Source of the DNA: Nectonema munidae
Taxonomy: Eukaryota > Nematomorpha > Nectonematoida > Nectonematidae
Assembly (NCBI GenBank): GCA_030549495.1
Contig: JAUIRK010000173.1
Span: forward strand, 620,001 to 684,000
Direction of reading: 5' to 3'
DNA: 64,000 nt
The notes beneath the pieces were generated by a model. That model was not told the origin of the DNA, made no database searches, and was given only the letters and a program-made list of their open reading frames with translations. Positions 44,041 through 56,605 of this stretch are shown in pieces. Each line of letters opens with the position of its first letter. Within the stretch, counting starts at the first letter, position 1. The position numbers were made by a program, and so were the translations under genes.

Positions 44041-45309
44041 TGATTGACATTTTATAAAATGTAGCCATGATTCAAAACTGTATATAATTATAAAATTTCA
44101 AGGTAGTATATAATATAGACACTAAGTTATAAGGTAACTAGAGATAATGTCAAAAATTTTTGGATAAAATTTTAATTTTTGATTTTGATTGACAGTTTTG
44201 GATATGAGAGGGTCTTTCAACTACTACGAAAATAGTATCAAAAGGTGCAACTAGCGATTTTAGGAAAAGTCAAAATTTAAGGGATATAATTAAGCTAATT
44301 TTGTATAATTAATTTTGTGGTGAAGAACGGGAGGGGGGGGGGTACGTTTTTGTGAGGGTCGGGATATAGTCACCGACTGTTTTTCACTTTTGATTTTTGG
44401 TTAAAGAAATTTTAAAGTCAAATTAATAAACTCTTTTGTAACGATAAAGTTTAAATTTTTTTTTTTTTTTTTTTTTCTAACTAAGTTTCTGAAAACAATT
44501 CAAGATCCTTTTTAGTGTTTGTTATATCATTCAGTCAAAGAGAAATAAGAAAGTATCAATCAATGGGAATTTCCTTCTTTATTCAACAGACTAAATTAAA
44601 TTATAGTATAGTTGCTTTCCAAAAATAAGTCTTTCCTACATCTCACACAACGAAGTCTACCACTTCAATGGTTCGCACCAAAATGCAAGTTGGACGGATT
44701 AGTATGAATTAGCATGCTTACTTGTTTTTTTCTTTTGATTTTGTTTTGCGAATTGACATTTCTAAACAAAATTGAAATTAGTTATTGATTATCTTATATG
44801 ATAAAATTGTTCAAACTAACGTTCCATTTCATATGAGTCTTTGTATGATCAAAATTATGCATTTTTGTAAAGATTAATATTTGACGTGCAAAAAACATAA
44901 TTTAGTGAAAAATAATTCATGACGTTATATCCTGCAAAATCAAGACAAAACGTTGATTTTATATTCTTCACTCTCTATATCTATAGCGTTTGTTCTTACG
45001 CGTCAAGGACAGAAATTGCTATTGTTATACATTTAAGTAGCTTGAAGTAGAGATAGAGTGGTAAATGTTACATCTCCATCATATTAGCGTGTGAAAATAC
45101 TAAAAATTGCTTAAAGCTTTTAAAAATTCTGATAGTTTATAAAATGCAATAATGAAAAAAGGGATATTTCCTTAAAAGTGTAGAGAATTTTGAACAAATG
45201 CGGGAAATTTCAAAAATTTCAGAAAAACATTATTATAAAGTAAAATGGCGAAAAATTAGAAGTTGTATAATAAAAAATAATGAAGGATTACAAACTTTAC
45301 TTATTTTAC
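44041..45309. other. No gene recognised
   Basis: G and T homopolymers at ~44330 and ~44456. At ~44615-44720 minus-strand frames have two Cys-x2-Cys-like words (LRCVRCRKDL) but contain stops; I could not assign it. Confidence 0.35.
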
Positions 45310-45942
45310 TAGTGTGTCCACTTTACGGTCTTTTTTTCATTCCCCAGGGAACGAGGACCTCGTAATTTTTGAAATATTTTCCTGGGGAAGAAAAAGTGTT
45401 TTTTTTCACAATAAAAAACCTCTTCTAAAATGAAAAAATATAAAGTATTCTGAAAGTTTTTTATTAGTTCAAAAGTTGAATAAAATTTTTGAAAGTTTTG
45501 AAAAATATCTAAGAAATACTAGGACGTTCAAAGTTTCATCGTTCAACTGGTTTCCTATTTTCGTAGAAAAATAACCCATGGATGAAAATACTCGTTCGGA
45601 GTCTACAGATGTTGGTTTTATGCTTTTTAAATTCTTGAACAAATTTTCCAAAACTTCAGGCCTTCTTTTTGTTTCCAAATTAAGGTCAAACGTTTTTTTC
45701 ATTATTTTATTTCTGCTTTAATACAACTTTTTTGTTTCATCAAAAAAATGTAGATTTAAAAATTTGATTTGACTTAAAACTATAAAATAAGCCAAAAATT
45801 TCATCAAACATTTCAGCACAGAAGCAAATCGAAAAACTCAAAACTCCTCGGTGAGTCGAGGAATGAGTTTCGAGAACGAGGAGTAAAAATTTCAGAAATC
45901 CCCGAGGAATATGCGATGAGAATCCCCGGGGTGGACACCCTA
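45310..45942 (-). mobile_element. Internally deleted hAT transposon
   Basis: 633 bp with inverted ends TAGTGTGTCCAC (left) and GTGGACACCCTA (right), 11 of 12 bases matching. The minus frame at 45469-45702 encodes SVDSERVFSSMGYFSTKIGN and QLNDETLNVLVFLRYF, the C-terminal dimerisation block of hAT transposases. The catalytic domain is missing, so it is a non-autonomous derivative. Short CCCCAGG/CCCCGGG inverted words lie just inside both ends. Confidence 0.9.
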
Positions 45943-47013
45943 ATTCAGACTGATTGATTTTACTTTGCTATCAATGATGCAAAAAAATTTTGATCGACTG
46001 TAAAATTATAGATACTCATCATTGATTGGTTCAAAGTATTTCCAATTAAATGTTTTTCTCACTGGTTTGCTTTTTCGCAGTTAAATAAAAAAATTAATTA
46101 ATGAACTTACTTTTGATCTAAGTTTATTGTTTTATGTGTATAATAATTTTTTATCTCGTAGTTATTTTTTAAAAAATAAAAGATTAAGTTAATAAAAAAA
46201 ATATAAGTATCTTTTAAAAAAAGTTAATTTAAAAAATAACTTCGTTAATCATGAACTCGCAACTTTTTTTGAAGTTTAACGGAAGTTAGCGTTAAACGTT
46301 GAAACATCAAAGCTAAATATTAAGTAAATGAATATTTTGAAGGTAAAATGTGAAACTTTGAAAAAGAAGCTCCTATTCTGAAACTAGTTAGTTATAAATA
46401 AAACAAAGTGTTCAATTTTTCCTCACTTTATATTACATTGCATAATATAAAATGTGGCACATCTGTCAAATATATTATATCTAAGTATTGGTTTTTGTTA
46501 TTGATTTTAACTTGTTTAAATTAAAGTAAAATTTTTTAATGATTTCTTTAACTATTATTAATGATTTTAATTCAAAAGTTAAAAATTAATAAATATTTTA
46601 ATTTATTCAATTAATGAGGATTAACGTTTTATTTCCAGCTCTTAGCTTTAAAATAAATTAACTTTAAAAATGATAATTTTAAATTATGTAATTATGAAGA
46701 AAAGAAATTTAATTTTTTTTACAAACAAGCGATTTTGGATCAATAAAATTTTAATGTGTTTGCGTCTTTGAAACTTGTCTTGTCTATTTTAAAAATTACT
46801 CATTTTACTATACCATTAGATCTCTTGAAGATCCAAATTTTTAAATTTGAACCTTTCATCAAAAAGTTTGTAAAAGATGGCAAAAAATTTCAATATTTTT
46901 TCAAATGATTGCAATATAAATATGGCGCCATTGGCAAGGAATGTGACACATTTGAGAGGAATTACACGCATATGAATCTCCAAAAAAATAAAGTAGAACA
47001 TAAGTAAACTCAC
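45943..47013. other. No gene seen
   Basis: Very AT-rich. If the zinc-finger exon at 47014 belongs to a gene running leftward, this would be intron. Confidence 0.4.
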
Positions 47014-47149
47014 TTTTTTTGTAGCTTCCTCTTCAAGGAAAGTAGCTCGATGTGGTAGTGAAGGCTGGCATCCTCTTTTAAGATTTTTTTCGCACACACT
47101 GGACATCTGAATACATGGCTGTTTTCTTCATATAGCGATTGTTGCTCTT
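47014..47149 (-). CDS. Internal exon encoding a CPVC...HYH zinc-finger motif
   Basis: 136 bp exon with a good acceptor (TTTGTTTCATTATAG) and a consensus donor (GTGAGT at 47013-47008). The frame is open throughout with 44 full codons: EEQQ-like lead, then EENSHVFRCPVCAKKILKED followed by ASLHYHIELLSLKRKLQK. Two Cys (C-x2-C) and two His 11 and 13 residues later suggest a Zn-binding knuckle, followed by a short helix. I do not recognise the gene; small CPVC..H...EL fingers occur in some E3 ubiquitin ligases and DNA-binding proteins. The exon is much less AT-rich than its surroundings and lacks transposon landmarks. Neighbouring exons must lie outside the recognisable sequence or be short. Confidence 0.6.
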
Positions 47150-49245
47150 CTATAATGAAACAAATAGATCATGTACATTGTACATACAGTGGTGTATTCA
47201 AGGTGGAGGCCCCTTTCTTAACATGAAGCATCGTTCTTTTATATTTGCTTGCTTGCCAATTTATTTGAAATAGTAGTTATTTTTGTGAATACAAATATAT
47301 ATTAGAATAAAGAGGTGCACACTAAGATAAATAATTTATTGAGGACAAATTTTAAAAAGTAAATTTTCGCTGGCAGTCGGTTTTTCAAACATATGCGGGA
47401 GAAAACGATGTAGCTTGAGGCAAAAAGAGTGATGGAGAAAATGATGTATAGCGTGAGGAAAAACCTTCTTAAGAAGAATTGTGATCAAAATCTGAATTTT
47501 TGAGGAATCCGCAAAGTAATTCTGATCGTATAAAATGTTGGTATCGTAGCATGATCAGTAGTAAAATTTAAAAGTAAAAAATTTTAAATAAAAAATCCTT
47601 TAGGGAGAATATGAATTCCAAATTAATTAAAACGATTCACATATTAAGACAATCTTTTTAAAAATTTGAATTTCTCATCTATCTTCTAATTAATTGTCAA
47701 ATAAGCAGTTTTTAGACATTAATGCATATCAAAGTTAAACTAAGATGTATTTAAAGACCATTTGATTGAATATGAATACCGATAGAGTAAAGTCTAGACA
47801 CTTTTTTTAACTTCTCCTATTGTTTCATTTCTACTCTTTTTAATGTCTTCTCTCTAGTCAATAAGAAAACTTTAAAATATCCAGCTGTAGCATGCTTTTA
47901 TTATGATTTCTAGTCGAGATTTTAATTAGTAAAAACTATAAGTTATAACCAAGTTTACTGCTGAGAACCAAATGTATCTATGCTTTTCATTGGAATATAT
48001 ATTTTTATCTATATAGACCTTATAATACGTTAAATTATTCAATGTGTTAATTTAAATTCTTTTAAAACTTCAAATTGCAAATACATTTCTTGTGATGGTG
48101 TGTGTGTGTGTGTGTGTGTTTGTCCATTAAAAAAGCTAATTATTATTTACGTGTGTTCTTACGTCTCCAATATAATATATGATGCTGGTATGAATTCATA
48201 TATCAAAAAGACAGAAACTTCTTTGTAAGTATGCACGTCATCACGGTGTACTAAAGGACGTTTTATAGCACATTCATCACGTCTTGCATTTACGCCAACA
48301 TGCCTATACCATAAAAACCTTTAAACACACGCAAACACCATCCTAAAGTTGAGCCTTAGATAGAGACCGTGTCTACTACAGCCACTAAAATCCAGCACAA
48401 AGTATTTATTTGGAGGAACGACATTAGATGTGAATTTAATGTCTTTCAATATAAAATTAAATGAAAGACAATTTTACAACTCTTTTATAGCTGCTGTTAA
48501 TGCAGAGGGAGAGAGAGAGAGAGAGAATGTAGAAGTGTAATCATCACTGCAATCAAATCCAGTCAAAATAATTACCGCTACCCATAAACACACACTGTAT
48601 ACATATATCTATATCATCTATACATGGAAAAGGAGAGAACTGCTTTCAATATACATTTTATCACTATTTTGAGAAGAAGAAGTGTTATTAAAAATTCAGC
48701 ATTCATCATGTAATTTCAATATTGGCATGAAGGATGTTGATGTAGCACGCGTTCTGCCAAACTATCAATAATAGTAGTAGCAGGGATGCTGATCAGCGCT
48801 CGTTATAATTAATGTCGAGATTATGTGAGAAATTTGCTTTTATACTCATGAGAGTCTTTTCTTTGAGCACACTGCGTTCCTTCCCTCATAAAAAGCTTGA
48901 TATGGAAAAATTGTTTTTTTTATTCGTCATTTTTGTCTAATTATTATTAGCAGCAATTGTCAATCTTACAATCTGCACTTACATAGTCATTATTCGTTTT
49001 AACAAGAATATACATATATAATATATATATATATAGCATTTCAATTAAAAACTAGTTCTCATTGATTAAAAACTTTTATCATCGATTAAAAAAAATTTTT
49101 TTTTAAAGTAAATTTATAATTTTATCAGTTGTAGAATCGCAATCACAACACCATAATAAGTAACTTTACCTACTAAGATAGATTCTTAGTAAAAAGTTTT
49201 AATAGTGAGTTAATTAGTATGAAGTTAATCGAATAGTAAGCTCTC
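47150..49245. other. No gene seen; microsatellites
   Basis: (GT)n at ~48100-48121, (GA)n at ~48508-48526, and (TA)n at ~49016-49036. A less AT-rich stretch at 48220-48600 has no supported frame. Confidence 0.45.
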
Positions 49246-49384
49246 TTAACCCATTAAGTCCCAATGTTCCCATTTGGGAACATAAGTAATTTCATCTTCG
49301 TCTGCTTTTTTCAATGACTTTGAATATAAATCGTCTGCATTTTTTTTAAATATCGTCTGATTTCTATGGTACTTAATGGGTTAA
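49246..49384 (+). mobile_element. TTAA-flanked piggyBac-type MITE, copy 3 (subfamily 2)
   Basis: Element 49250-49380 (131 bp) between TTAA duplications (49246-49249, 49381-49384). Starts CCCATTAAGTCCC, ends GTACTTAATGGG. Contains ATGTTCCCATTTGGGAACAT, a near-perfect palindrome, and three TCGTCTG words. Confidence 0.92.
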
Positions 49385-50039
49385 TAAGTTAATCAATGCA
49401 TATAGTTAATTATTTACTTAGTGAGGAGTAAGTCAAATAAAATTGTCTTATTTAAAATTTTACTACTATTATCAAAGGTCTGGAGAGACCACAAGGGACA
49501 CAGGGTGCCTTCGGAAAAAGGATAATTGGCCTTCTTTAAGAATATAATGTAATGGATAAAAATAAAGTTTTTATTCATTGATGATAATCTGCTCAAAGAA
49601 TTTTGTGCATAGTTAAAATTTTTAATTATAAGTTGTATTGATATTTGAAATTAGTAAAGATATTCTATAGCTTATAATATTTTAATAAATATATTTTGGA
49701 GCTTTATATTTTTATCTTTGCTTTATTCTTTAAATCAACATGGCTTCCATTTTAAATTTGAAATTAAATTCATTTTGTATATATTTGAAATACTTTAAAT
49801 TTCGCATTTTTTATCTCAAAGTTTTCATTTAGAATAAATTTTAAAATTTTATGTGCCATGTTAAAGTCTTATGGGTAAAACTTTTTTGCAAAAACTTCGG
49901 GTGAAGTAAGTGCCGAAAAAGTAATTGAGTATTAAAATGCAGAAGGTGGTGAACAAGTGTGGCTTGATACGACATCTGGAATCAAAACACCCTATTTTGA
50001 AGCAATTAACCTCTAACTTGTGCCAAGAATATACTTGAA
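49385..50039. other. No gene recognised
   Basis: A GC-richer patch at 49478-49530 (GGTCTGGAGAGACCACAAGG and following) has short frames on both strands without a recognisable product. Confidence 0.4.
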
Positions 50040-51725
50040 ATAGCAGAAAAAGTAGCATTAAGCAAAAGGAAGATCTTCCATGTGATTCCAAACAAGTATC
50101 AATGTCAAAATATTTAAAAAAGAAAGAGAAGCATTAGAAGAATTTGTATCTAAGCTGCTACTTTAGATGATTTTACTGTGAATGCGATAGCACATATAGT
50201 AATTTTATAAGAAAACTTTTTGCCCAAAGATCCCCAGAGATGTCATGAAGCTTAATTATAAGGAATGTGATTTAATTAAAAAGCATATCAAAGATGAAAT
50301 TCTCAAAAAATTTAATCCAGGATTTAGATGTAGTTTGTACTTTGCTGAGTATTCTTCAATAAATAAGAAACGATATTTTAATCTAAATGTTCATTTTATT
50401 TAGAGTCAGTTTTGGAGTTTAGGAATGCTTCGAATGAAGAGACAATGTTACGCTCAAGTTCTTCAAAGAGCTCAAAAATCTAAATTAGAAGAGGTTAGAA
50501 TTGATATAGCAACGCAAGTTGTAGCCTGTGTCACTGATTTTAAAATTATTAGAATGTGAACATCATCATTGTTACGCGCATTCTTATAAAAAATCCCATT
50601 TTCTATGGGGGAAAACGAAGAACAATACTTATCAGTAGAGGAAAATGACGATTTTGATGAAGAAGTTAATGCAGGATTAGAAATTGACAACGCATATAAA
50701 TAAGTGAAAAATAAAATATACAATGTTCAATTTCAAGCAGAAAAAGAAAAAAAACTTAAACCTGACAATAGAAAAAATAAGAAAAATTGTGAAATTTTTC
50801 AGAAAAGCGTCTTCAAATAATGAAATTTTATAGAAATAGGTTAACGCTGAATTTGCATGTGAAAAAATGATCATTTTGGTTTCAAAAACAGGATGGAATA
50901 GCTTATTCATTAGCAATGCTTGAAAGATTTTTAGAATTGTAATCAGCTTTAGCTAAAGCACTAATTGATATCAAAAACTTTGATACATTAACGAAAAAGG
51001 AAATTATGTTTACAAATGACGTTGTCTCAGTTTTACAGCCACTGAAAGTTGGAATAGAAAAAGTGTCATGTCGAAAGTTACTTTGTTTACAGCTAAAGGA
51101 GTCTATTATTATTTAATTGAGAAAAACAGTTCATTATTTGCAATGAATCTAAAAAAATCATCTACTAAAATTGTTGTTCAAAGACGAAATCCCAAACTAA
51201 TTGACTTACTACAATATTAAAATTTAGAAAAAAAATCTGAATGTTTCAATAATGCGAATGATTTAATTTTCCTGTCAGATAAAAAACGCATATATGAATA
51301 AGTTCTAATAAAAATAAAAAAAAATTTTTTAACCAAATTGATTCAAATGATGAATCTTCACAATCAGATGAAGAAAATGGCTTTATTGATTGGTTGAAAG
51401 AAAAACTAGAAAAGACAATTCAAAATAAAATATAAAAAAGTGAAAGCACTTCCTCTCAATCCTCAAATATTTTTTCCAGCAAAAGTTTGAAACAAGAAAT
51501 AAATCAGTTTGAAGCCACATGAAGTCAATCTCTGCTAACATTATTCTGATAGAAAATGCTTTGAAAAATATCCCTCCCACTACGGTTGAATCAGAAAGAG
51601 CTCAGAAATGTTCGGAAACAACTAGGGCTTTAGATTTGCCAATGACCAAAGGCTTGAACATATAAACATATTACCTTTAACAACTATAAAAAAAGACTTG
51701 TTTTCGTTTGTATCAAAAAGAGAGA
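50040..51725 (+). mobile_element. hAT transposase remnant
   Basis: Plus-strand pieces in hAT order. Around 50050-50200 is HVIPNKYQCQNI then EEFVSKLL and a DGFTVNAIAH-like segment. Around 50240-50400 is NYKECDLIKKHIKDEILKKF then FAEYSSINKKRYFNLNVHF, the LT.DEWSS...Y.N...H segment of the catalytic core. Around 51540-51610 is ALKNIPPTTVESERAQKCS, the conserved start of the dimerisation block. Many stops and frameshifts separate the pieces. A fragment matching its 3' end (51628-51718) recurs at 55497-55587. Confidence 0.8.
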
Positions 51726-52984
51726 AATAAGGACTCGGTTGAGTGGAAAAAGTAAATTTCTCAAAAAGTTAAATAGTACGAGAAAAAATGTTTCTTTTGC
51801 ATTTAGTTTGGAATAAAAAAAAGTTTTCAATTTTCAAACCTTATATATGAATTCATGACATTAACAAACTTTTAATTGCATTCTATTTAGTTATAAATTT
51901 TTTGATTAAATCAAAGTAAAAATTATTTGAAAAAATTTCACAAATTTCAATTCCCATAGACTTCAGCAACGAAAAATGTCAATGTTCAAATTTTTAAACT
52001 GTCAGGACGGTTAATCTTACATTTAATAACTGTTCTAGAGTTAATAGGTGTCCTAAACTGTCAAGTTAATCTTATACCACCTAAATTGACAAGTTCTCTC
52101 TCTTACACAAGTAAAAAATTTTTTTTAAATTTTTTTTGAAGAAAGCCCCAGCCAAAAAAATCAGATATTATAGAGAAGTATTTGAAGTCTAATTGAAAAT
52201 GATATGTTCCCTACAAATGCTTTTGGTAAGTATCTCAAATTCAAATACGCCTCATTTTCAAAACTAAAAAATCTAAATATCTTGAAAAGTACTTAAAATA
52301 CCGTTAAATACTAATACAAATGTATTTGTCCTTGAGTCTGATATGCGGTATTCGTTCCAAATGAATTAAGCCATTTTCTCATACATTATATACCTTTTAA
52401 AAGCTCCTCAATGTAAACATATGTGAAGCAGGAACTAGGATTATCAAATAGCAAATTCTTGAGTTTTTAAAATCCCTTAACGCCACTACCTTGATCCGCC
52501 CAGACATTAACTTTTTCTCTACTTTGAAAAAAGAGCTCGGGAAAAAATTTCAATAAAGAAAGAACTTTAAGGATTAGGCTTAGGGATAGTGTTCAAATTA
52601 GGGTTAGTGAATAAAAATGGGGGTTGGAACAGAGCCGACTTCAAAAAGTAGGCGTTCACGCGATCGCCCCCCCCCCTTTCTATCTTCCCTTGCCAATTTT
52701 TCAGCATCTTAGTGTATAGTTCAAACAAAATTAGTTTCATTTTGTGAAAGAGGAGTTGTATAAAGGTTTTTTATTACGTAGTACCCCTCTAGGCATTCAT
52801 TGACAATGATTTTGCATGCAGAAAATTGTGGAAATATTTATTTTAGGAAAAATATATAAAATTGCCTCAGTCTAAATTCTCTTCTAGATTGGTTAAAGTT
52901 TTATGTTTTGAGTTGTGATGCTATTTGGCCTAAAGCACGTATCATGGTGGAATAAATTTCAAATTTCAATTACACTATCAAATA
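51726..52984. other. No gene seen
   Basis: AT-rich; a C-homopolymer of ~10 lies near 52668 next to CACGCGATCGCCCCC, which resembles the inner end of a G-rich hAT MITE without a partner. Confidence 0.45.
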
Positions 52985-53200
52985 GAGGGCGCCTGTTGCA
53001 TGGGGGTTAGACCTCAGCGACTTCATTCCAATGGTCTCGGGTTCGATTCCAGATCTTGTTTAATCTGAAGCCCTCCGGATTGTGTCAGGAAGGGCATCGG
53101 GTCAAGAAATGCACCAGGATTCGGGAACAAACGACGTTTAACGAAATCTATTAAATCGCTAACAGGTTACGGTTTGGTATTTTGCTTTAGTTACACTTGC
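52985..53200 (+). mobile_element. tRNA-derived SINE
   Basis: tRNA-like head GGCGCCTGTTGCATGGGGGT with a strong B box, GGTTCGATTCC, ~50 bases on. The body contains TGTGTCAGGAAGGGCATCGG, a phrase I know from conserved central parts of several animal SINEs. TTACACT occurs at about 52973 and again near 53191 and may be a short target duplication. Confidence 0.75.
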
Positions 53201-54327
53201 TATGAAAAAATGGAAACTTCTTGGAGTAAAAAGCGATGGAAGCATATTTTTTAGCAAACTTATTTTTAAAAGTTTTTACTTTTTATATCAAGAAAAATTA
53301 TTTACTTCAAGCAAAAATTGTAAAATTATAGAACTAATAATTTCATTCCGATTTCAATGAGAGATCCACTGTGTGTTGTTTTAGCGATTTATAGTTAGCG
53401 AGGGTAGGGTTGCCATGCATTCAACAAATGCGTAAACGCGCGCTAAACAAAACCTTGCTAATCGAGGCATAACAGATTTCTCAAAATATGAGTGCTTTAT
53501 GAACACCTCTTCAGTTTTATTCTTCCATGTTTGAAGGATTAGCGAATAAAATCTGCGAGGTGTTTGTAGCATACGAAGAAGAATCAAAGTGTTTCTTTAC
53601 AGCGATGAGTGAAAATTTTTCCTAATTTGATCAGTATGAATGAGATTTCCAATTACAAAATCATAAAAGAAGGAGTAAGTATTAATTTTGTTAATGGTAT
53701 TGAAGTTGATGACAGTGGTGATTGTGGCGCTGATGATGTTGATCTTGGCTTAATTAATATTTTAGGCATACTCAAAAGTCACTTATTGAATTATTTGACA
53801 TTTGATATTACTTCTCACAGCTTTGTAGTGCAGTAATCACTCTGCTTGTGAACACTGTAGTACAACTTATCTGTGTCCGTGATGATCTTCGATGATGACG
53901 ATGATTTAATCACTTTAAAACAGGAGTGGAGAGTTGAATTCATGATTACCATAACTCCTTGACAGATAACTCAAACTCTACTATGATAAAGATTATTATT
54001 ATTAGTGCTAATATCCTTATTATTGATGCGTCTGGCTGAATGAATGAATTACAAACGAGTTGTTTCGCTTTCATTCAGTTCGAAACGAGGAAGTAAAAAT
54101 CATATAGGGTAGTTGTAAAATCAAGATAATAAGGGACTATTTGTATATATTTATATCAGTGATACACTCTTTTTTATTTTAAGAAAGACATTTATAAGTT
54201 ACCTATGCTCAAGATGTTCTAACTTTGAAATATGTAGACTATATAATAAAATTTGACCAAAAATTCGGATCTCATAAAGAATTTTCACCCAATATGTATA
54301 AAACTTAGAATTTGAACTTCAAAATTG
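53201..54327. other. No gene recognised
   Basis: A 75-codon plus frame (53609-53836) is rich in GTTGATGA-type simple sequence and looks fortuitous. GATGATGACGATGAT simple repeat at ~53890. Confidence 0.4.
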
Positions 54328-54514
54328 TTCATATGAAAAATTGCTACTCCAAAATTTGAAGAATTTTTCAAAAAATAATAATACTATTAAATTTGTATTA
54401 TTTGCATATATAAGCGTATAGAATAGCATCGAATTTTATAAAATTAATTTTTCATATGAAAAATTGCTACTCCAAAATTTGAAGAATTTTTCAAAAAATA
54501 ATAATACTATTAAA
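54328..54514 (+). repeat. Exact 64 bp direct repeat, 123 bp apart
   Basis: 54328-54391 and 54451-54514 are identical (start TTCATATGAAAAATTGCTAC, end TAATACTATTAAA). The sequence between them, TTTGTATTATTTGCATATAT and onward, recurs at 57163-57225. Confidence 0.92.
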
Positions 54515-54541
54515 ATTGCTTAATGTTACTTAAATATAACT

Positions 54542-55480
54542 ACAGTAGAATTTGAGAATTGTGACCATGCTAACTGCCAACATTAAATTGGTCGTAAGTA
54601 TCAGAGGTCATACGCCAACAACAAAAAATATTTCATGTTTTACTATAAAAAAATAGTAAAATAATAAGACGTCATAAAATTATACAACGTAGAGTCTGTT
54701 TTAAGTTAACTAAGTTTTCTTTTCAAGCAACTCTTTGCCTTTATTCCAAAATATCAAACGAATCAGAAAAGATAGGATGACAATGCGGCTTAAATGATTT
54801 AGTAAGTTTTTCATTCCTGTCACTCTAGTGTTAAATAAAGAGCAAATTTTTAACTATTTTGAGAGAATGGAAAACATCTTTCAATCTTACTTCATCATAT
54901 TCGTTCCTTTCATTTTCATGCTCTTGATATTGTCATTCCTTTTCTTCTAATTCTGCTGTAGAATTGATGTTGCTATTACAAGTTTCAACATCGTTAACAC
55001 ATTGAACATAATCTTCCAATAAAGTTTGCCCCATTATTAACAAACTCTCTATATTATTATCAAAGTAAATTTGCGCAGAATCAATTTTGTTTCCATATAT
55101 AACTTTTTCAATTAGATCTTTTTGAAAGCCATAATTGATAAAATATTTTTAATAGTTTCAGAAGGAACTCAAGTACATGATGAAATACTCCACAAAGATC
55201 GTAACTTTTTCTGAAAGATCTGAAACATTTTCAACATCTTTCATATAAAACAACAAATGACGGAGTCGTCTTTTTCGGCAAAAAGACTTGAAGCTTTTTA
55301 TAAATGCTACATCACATGGGTATCTGGCGAAAAAAACAATGTTTATATTTGAAACTTGAACTGGAGCATTAGCTGTTCATTTATCAATTAATAGCAAATT
55401 TTTCTTTTTTCTATTCTCTCATTTTGCTAATGAAAATATTTATCGACTCTTGAAAGTTTTTACTACTTATCGAAAGATTA
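54542..55480 (-). mobile_element. pogo/Tigger-like transposon remnant
   Basis: The left terminus CAGTAGAATTTGAGAATTGT (54542) with GGTCGTAAGTATC behind it resembles pogo/Tigger ends. On the minus strand at ~54890-55480 frames give LLLIDKWTANAPVQVSNINI then VFFA, FIKSFKSFCRKRRLRHLLFY and EKVTIFVEYFIMYLSSF, following the C-terminal half of the DDE domain (LL.DN..AH, ..FLP.NTTS, K..YR..L). Several frame breaks. The opposite terminus was not identified. Confidence 0.65.
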
Positions 55481-55496
55481 CTTTTACTAAAACCAC

Positions 55497-55587
55497 GGCT
55501 TTAGATTTGCCAATGACCAAAGGCTTGGACTAACATATTACCTTTACCAACTATAAAAAAGACTTGTTTTCGTTTGTATCAAAAATC
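55497..55587 (+). mobile_element. hAT 3' end fragment, second copy
   Basis: Nearly identical to 51628-51718 (GGCTTTAGATTTGCCAATGA, CTATAAAAAAGACTTGTTTT, CGTTTGTATCAAAAA). It abuts the pogo-like remnant, so one of the two inserted next to or into the other. Confidence 0.8.
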
Positions 55588-55816
55588 ATTTCAAAGCAAT
55601 CCTTTACCATATCTTCTCCTACATCAGCTGATTCCCTGGAAAGTACAAAGGATCTAATATTGTGTCGCTATTATAGTATTTCAATGTCAAAATAATTCAC
55701 AGACACGCTTATATGATATAGAGAAGAGAAGTTTTCATTAAATGCCTTCTGCAACTTGGTATAAATGATCCTTTTGCCAGCGTACCTTCTTATTATTTAT
55801 TTTTAACAACGTTACG
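55588..55816. other. Short spacer, nothing seen
   Basis: AT-rich with no frame or repeat supported. Confidence 0.4.
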
Positions 55817-55927
55817 CCTTTGAGGACCAGGGTGACCACCGTGTACCATGGAATGAAAATCGCCTGCTTTAAGTATATAAAATTGAATTGAAAAAAGAGT
55901 GGACGATTACTTCATGGTCCTCGAAGG
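55817..55927. repeat. 111 bp foldback element
   Basis: Inverted ends CCTTTGAGGACCA (55817-55829) and TGGTCCTCGAAGG (55915-55927), 12 of 13 matching. The core CTGCTTTAAGTATATAAAAT matches the element at 22713-22805 in CNOT2 intron 5. Confidence 0.75.
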
Positions 55928-56261
55928 TTTAAATTTTTAGCAGTTAGAGGTTGAGTGAGTTAAATTGATTAAAATGCGCGTTGATCACGTAACTGCTTGC
56001 GAAAGGGTTTGGCTTGGAGGTACATTAATACAAGGAAACAGTTAGAACGAAAGAAATTTGGACGCTTGTCTCAAACTTCCACCTGAATCACTCACTATTC
56101 AATAAAACTTTTAGTATAAAATAGAAAGTACTCGTTCTAAGCACACCAGTGAGTTTAAAATCACAAATATTAATCACATTTCTCAACTCTTTGTTTAGGA
56201 AAGCATTTGATCTTGAATTGAGGAAATGTTACAACATTTGTGTGTATATGATTCTATGTTA

Positions 56262-56605
56262 ATTGCTCGACAAATAAGCTCTCGAACTATCAATTGCTCA
56301 AAAGGCAGATTGCTCAAAGTTCGAAGCACCACGTACACATATACGTATCATCAGATAATTGTTCTCATCACTCGATTGTCTATTGATGGTCTTGAATTAG
56401 CCTACAATACTACTGACTATTTTCCTGTTTCTTTCCTATATTTGCTTTCTATTTCAAATAATTTAGGAGATTTCGAAACCTAGTGATGGACATAACTTTT
56501 GTTGAGAGCGAAAAAGGAGAGTTTTATTTTTTTTTCGCGCAATCTACCTTTCGAGCAAGTGATAGTTGGAAAAATTATTTTCCAAACAATTGATTTCGAG
56601 CAATT
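56262..56605. repeat. Inverted-repeat element with TTGCTCGA motifs
   Basis: GAACTATCAATTGCTCAAAA then GGCAGATTGCTC (56284-56315) pairs with 56536-56568 (CGCGCAATCTACC and TTTCGAGCAAGTGATAGTTG). Outer TTGCTCGA at ~56263 pairs with TCGAGCAA at ~56595. A decayed MITE is likely; no target duplication found. Confidence 0.65.

Noticed and set aside
46816-47106. 96-codon minus frame over the zinc-finger exon
   Set aside because: It is a different frame from the one that fits both splice sites and carries the CPVC motif.
49414-49596. 60-codon minus frame with CPLW
   Set aside because: Short, no splice sites, and no recognisable family.
53609-53836. 75-codon acidic plus frame
   Set aside because: Composition comes from GATGATG simple sequence; no start context or domain.
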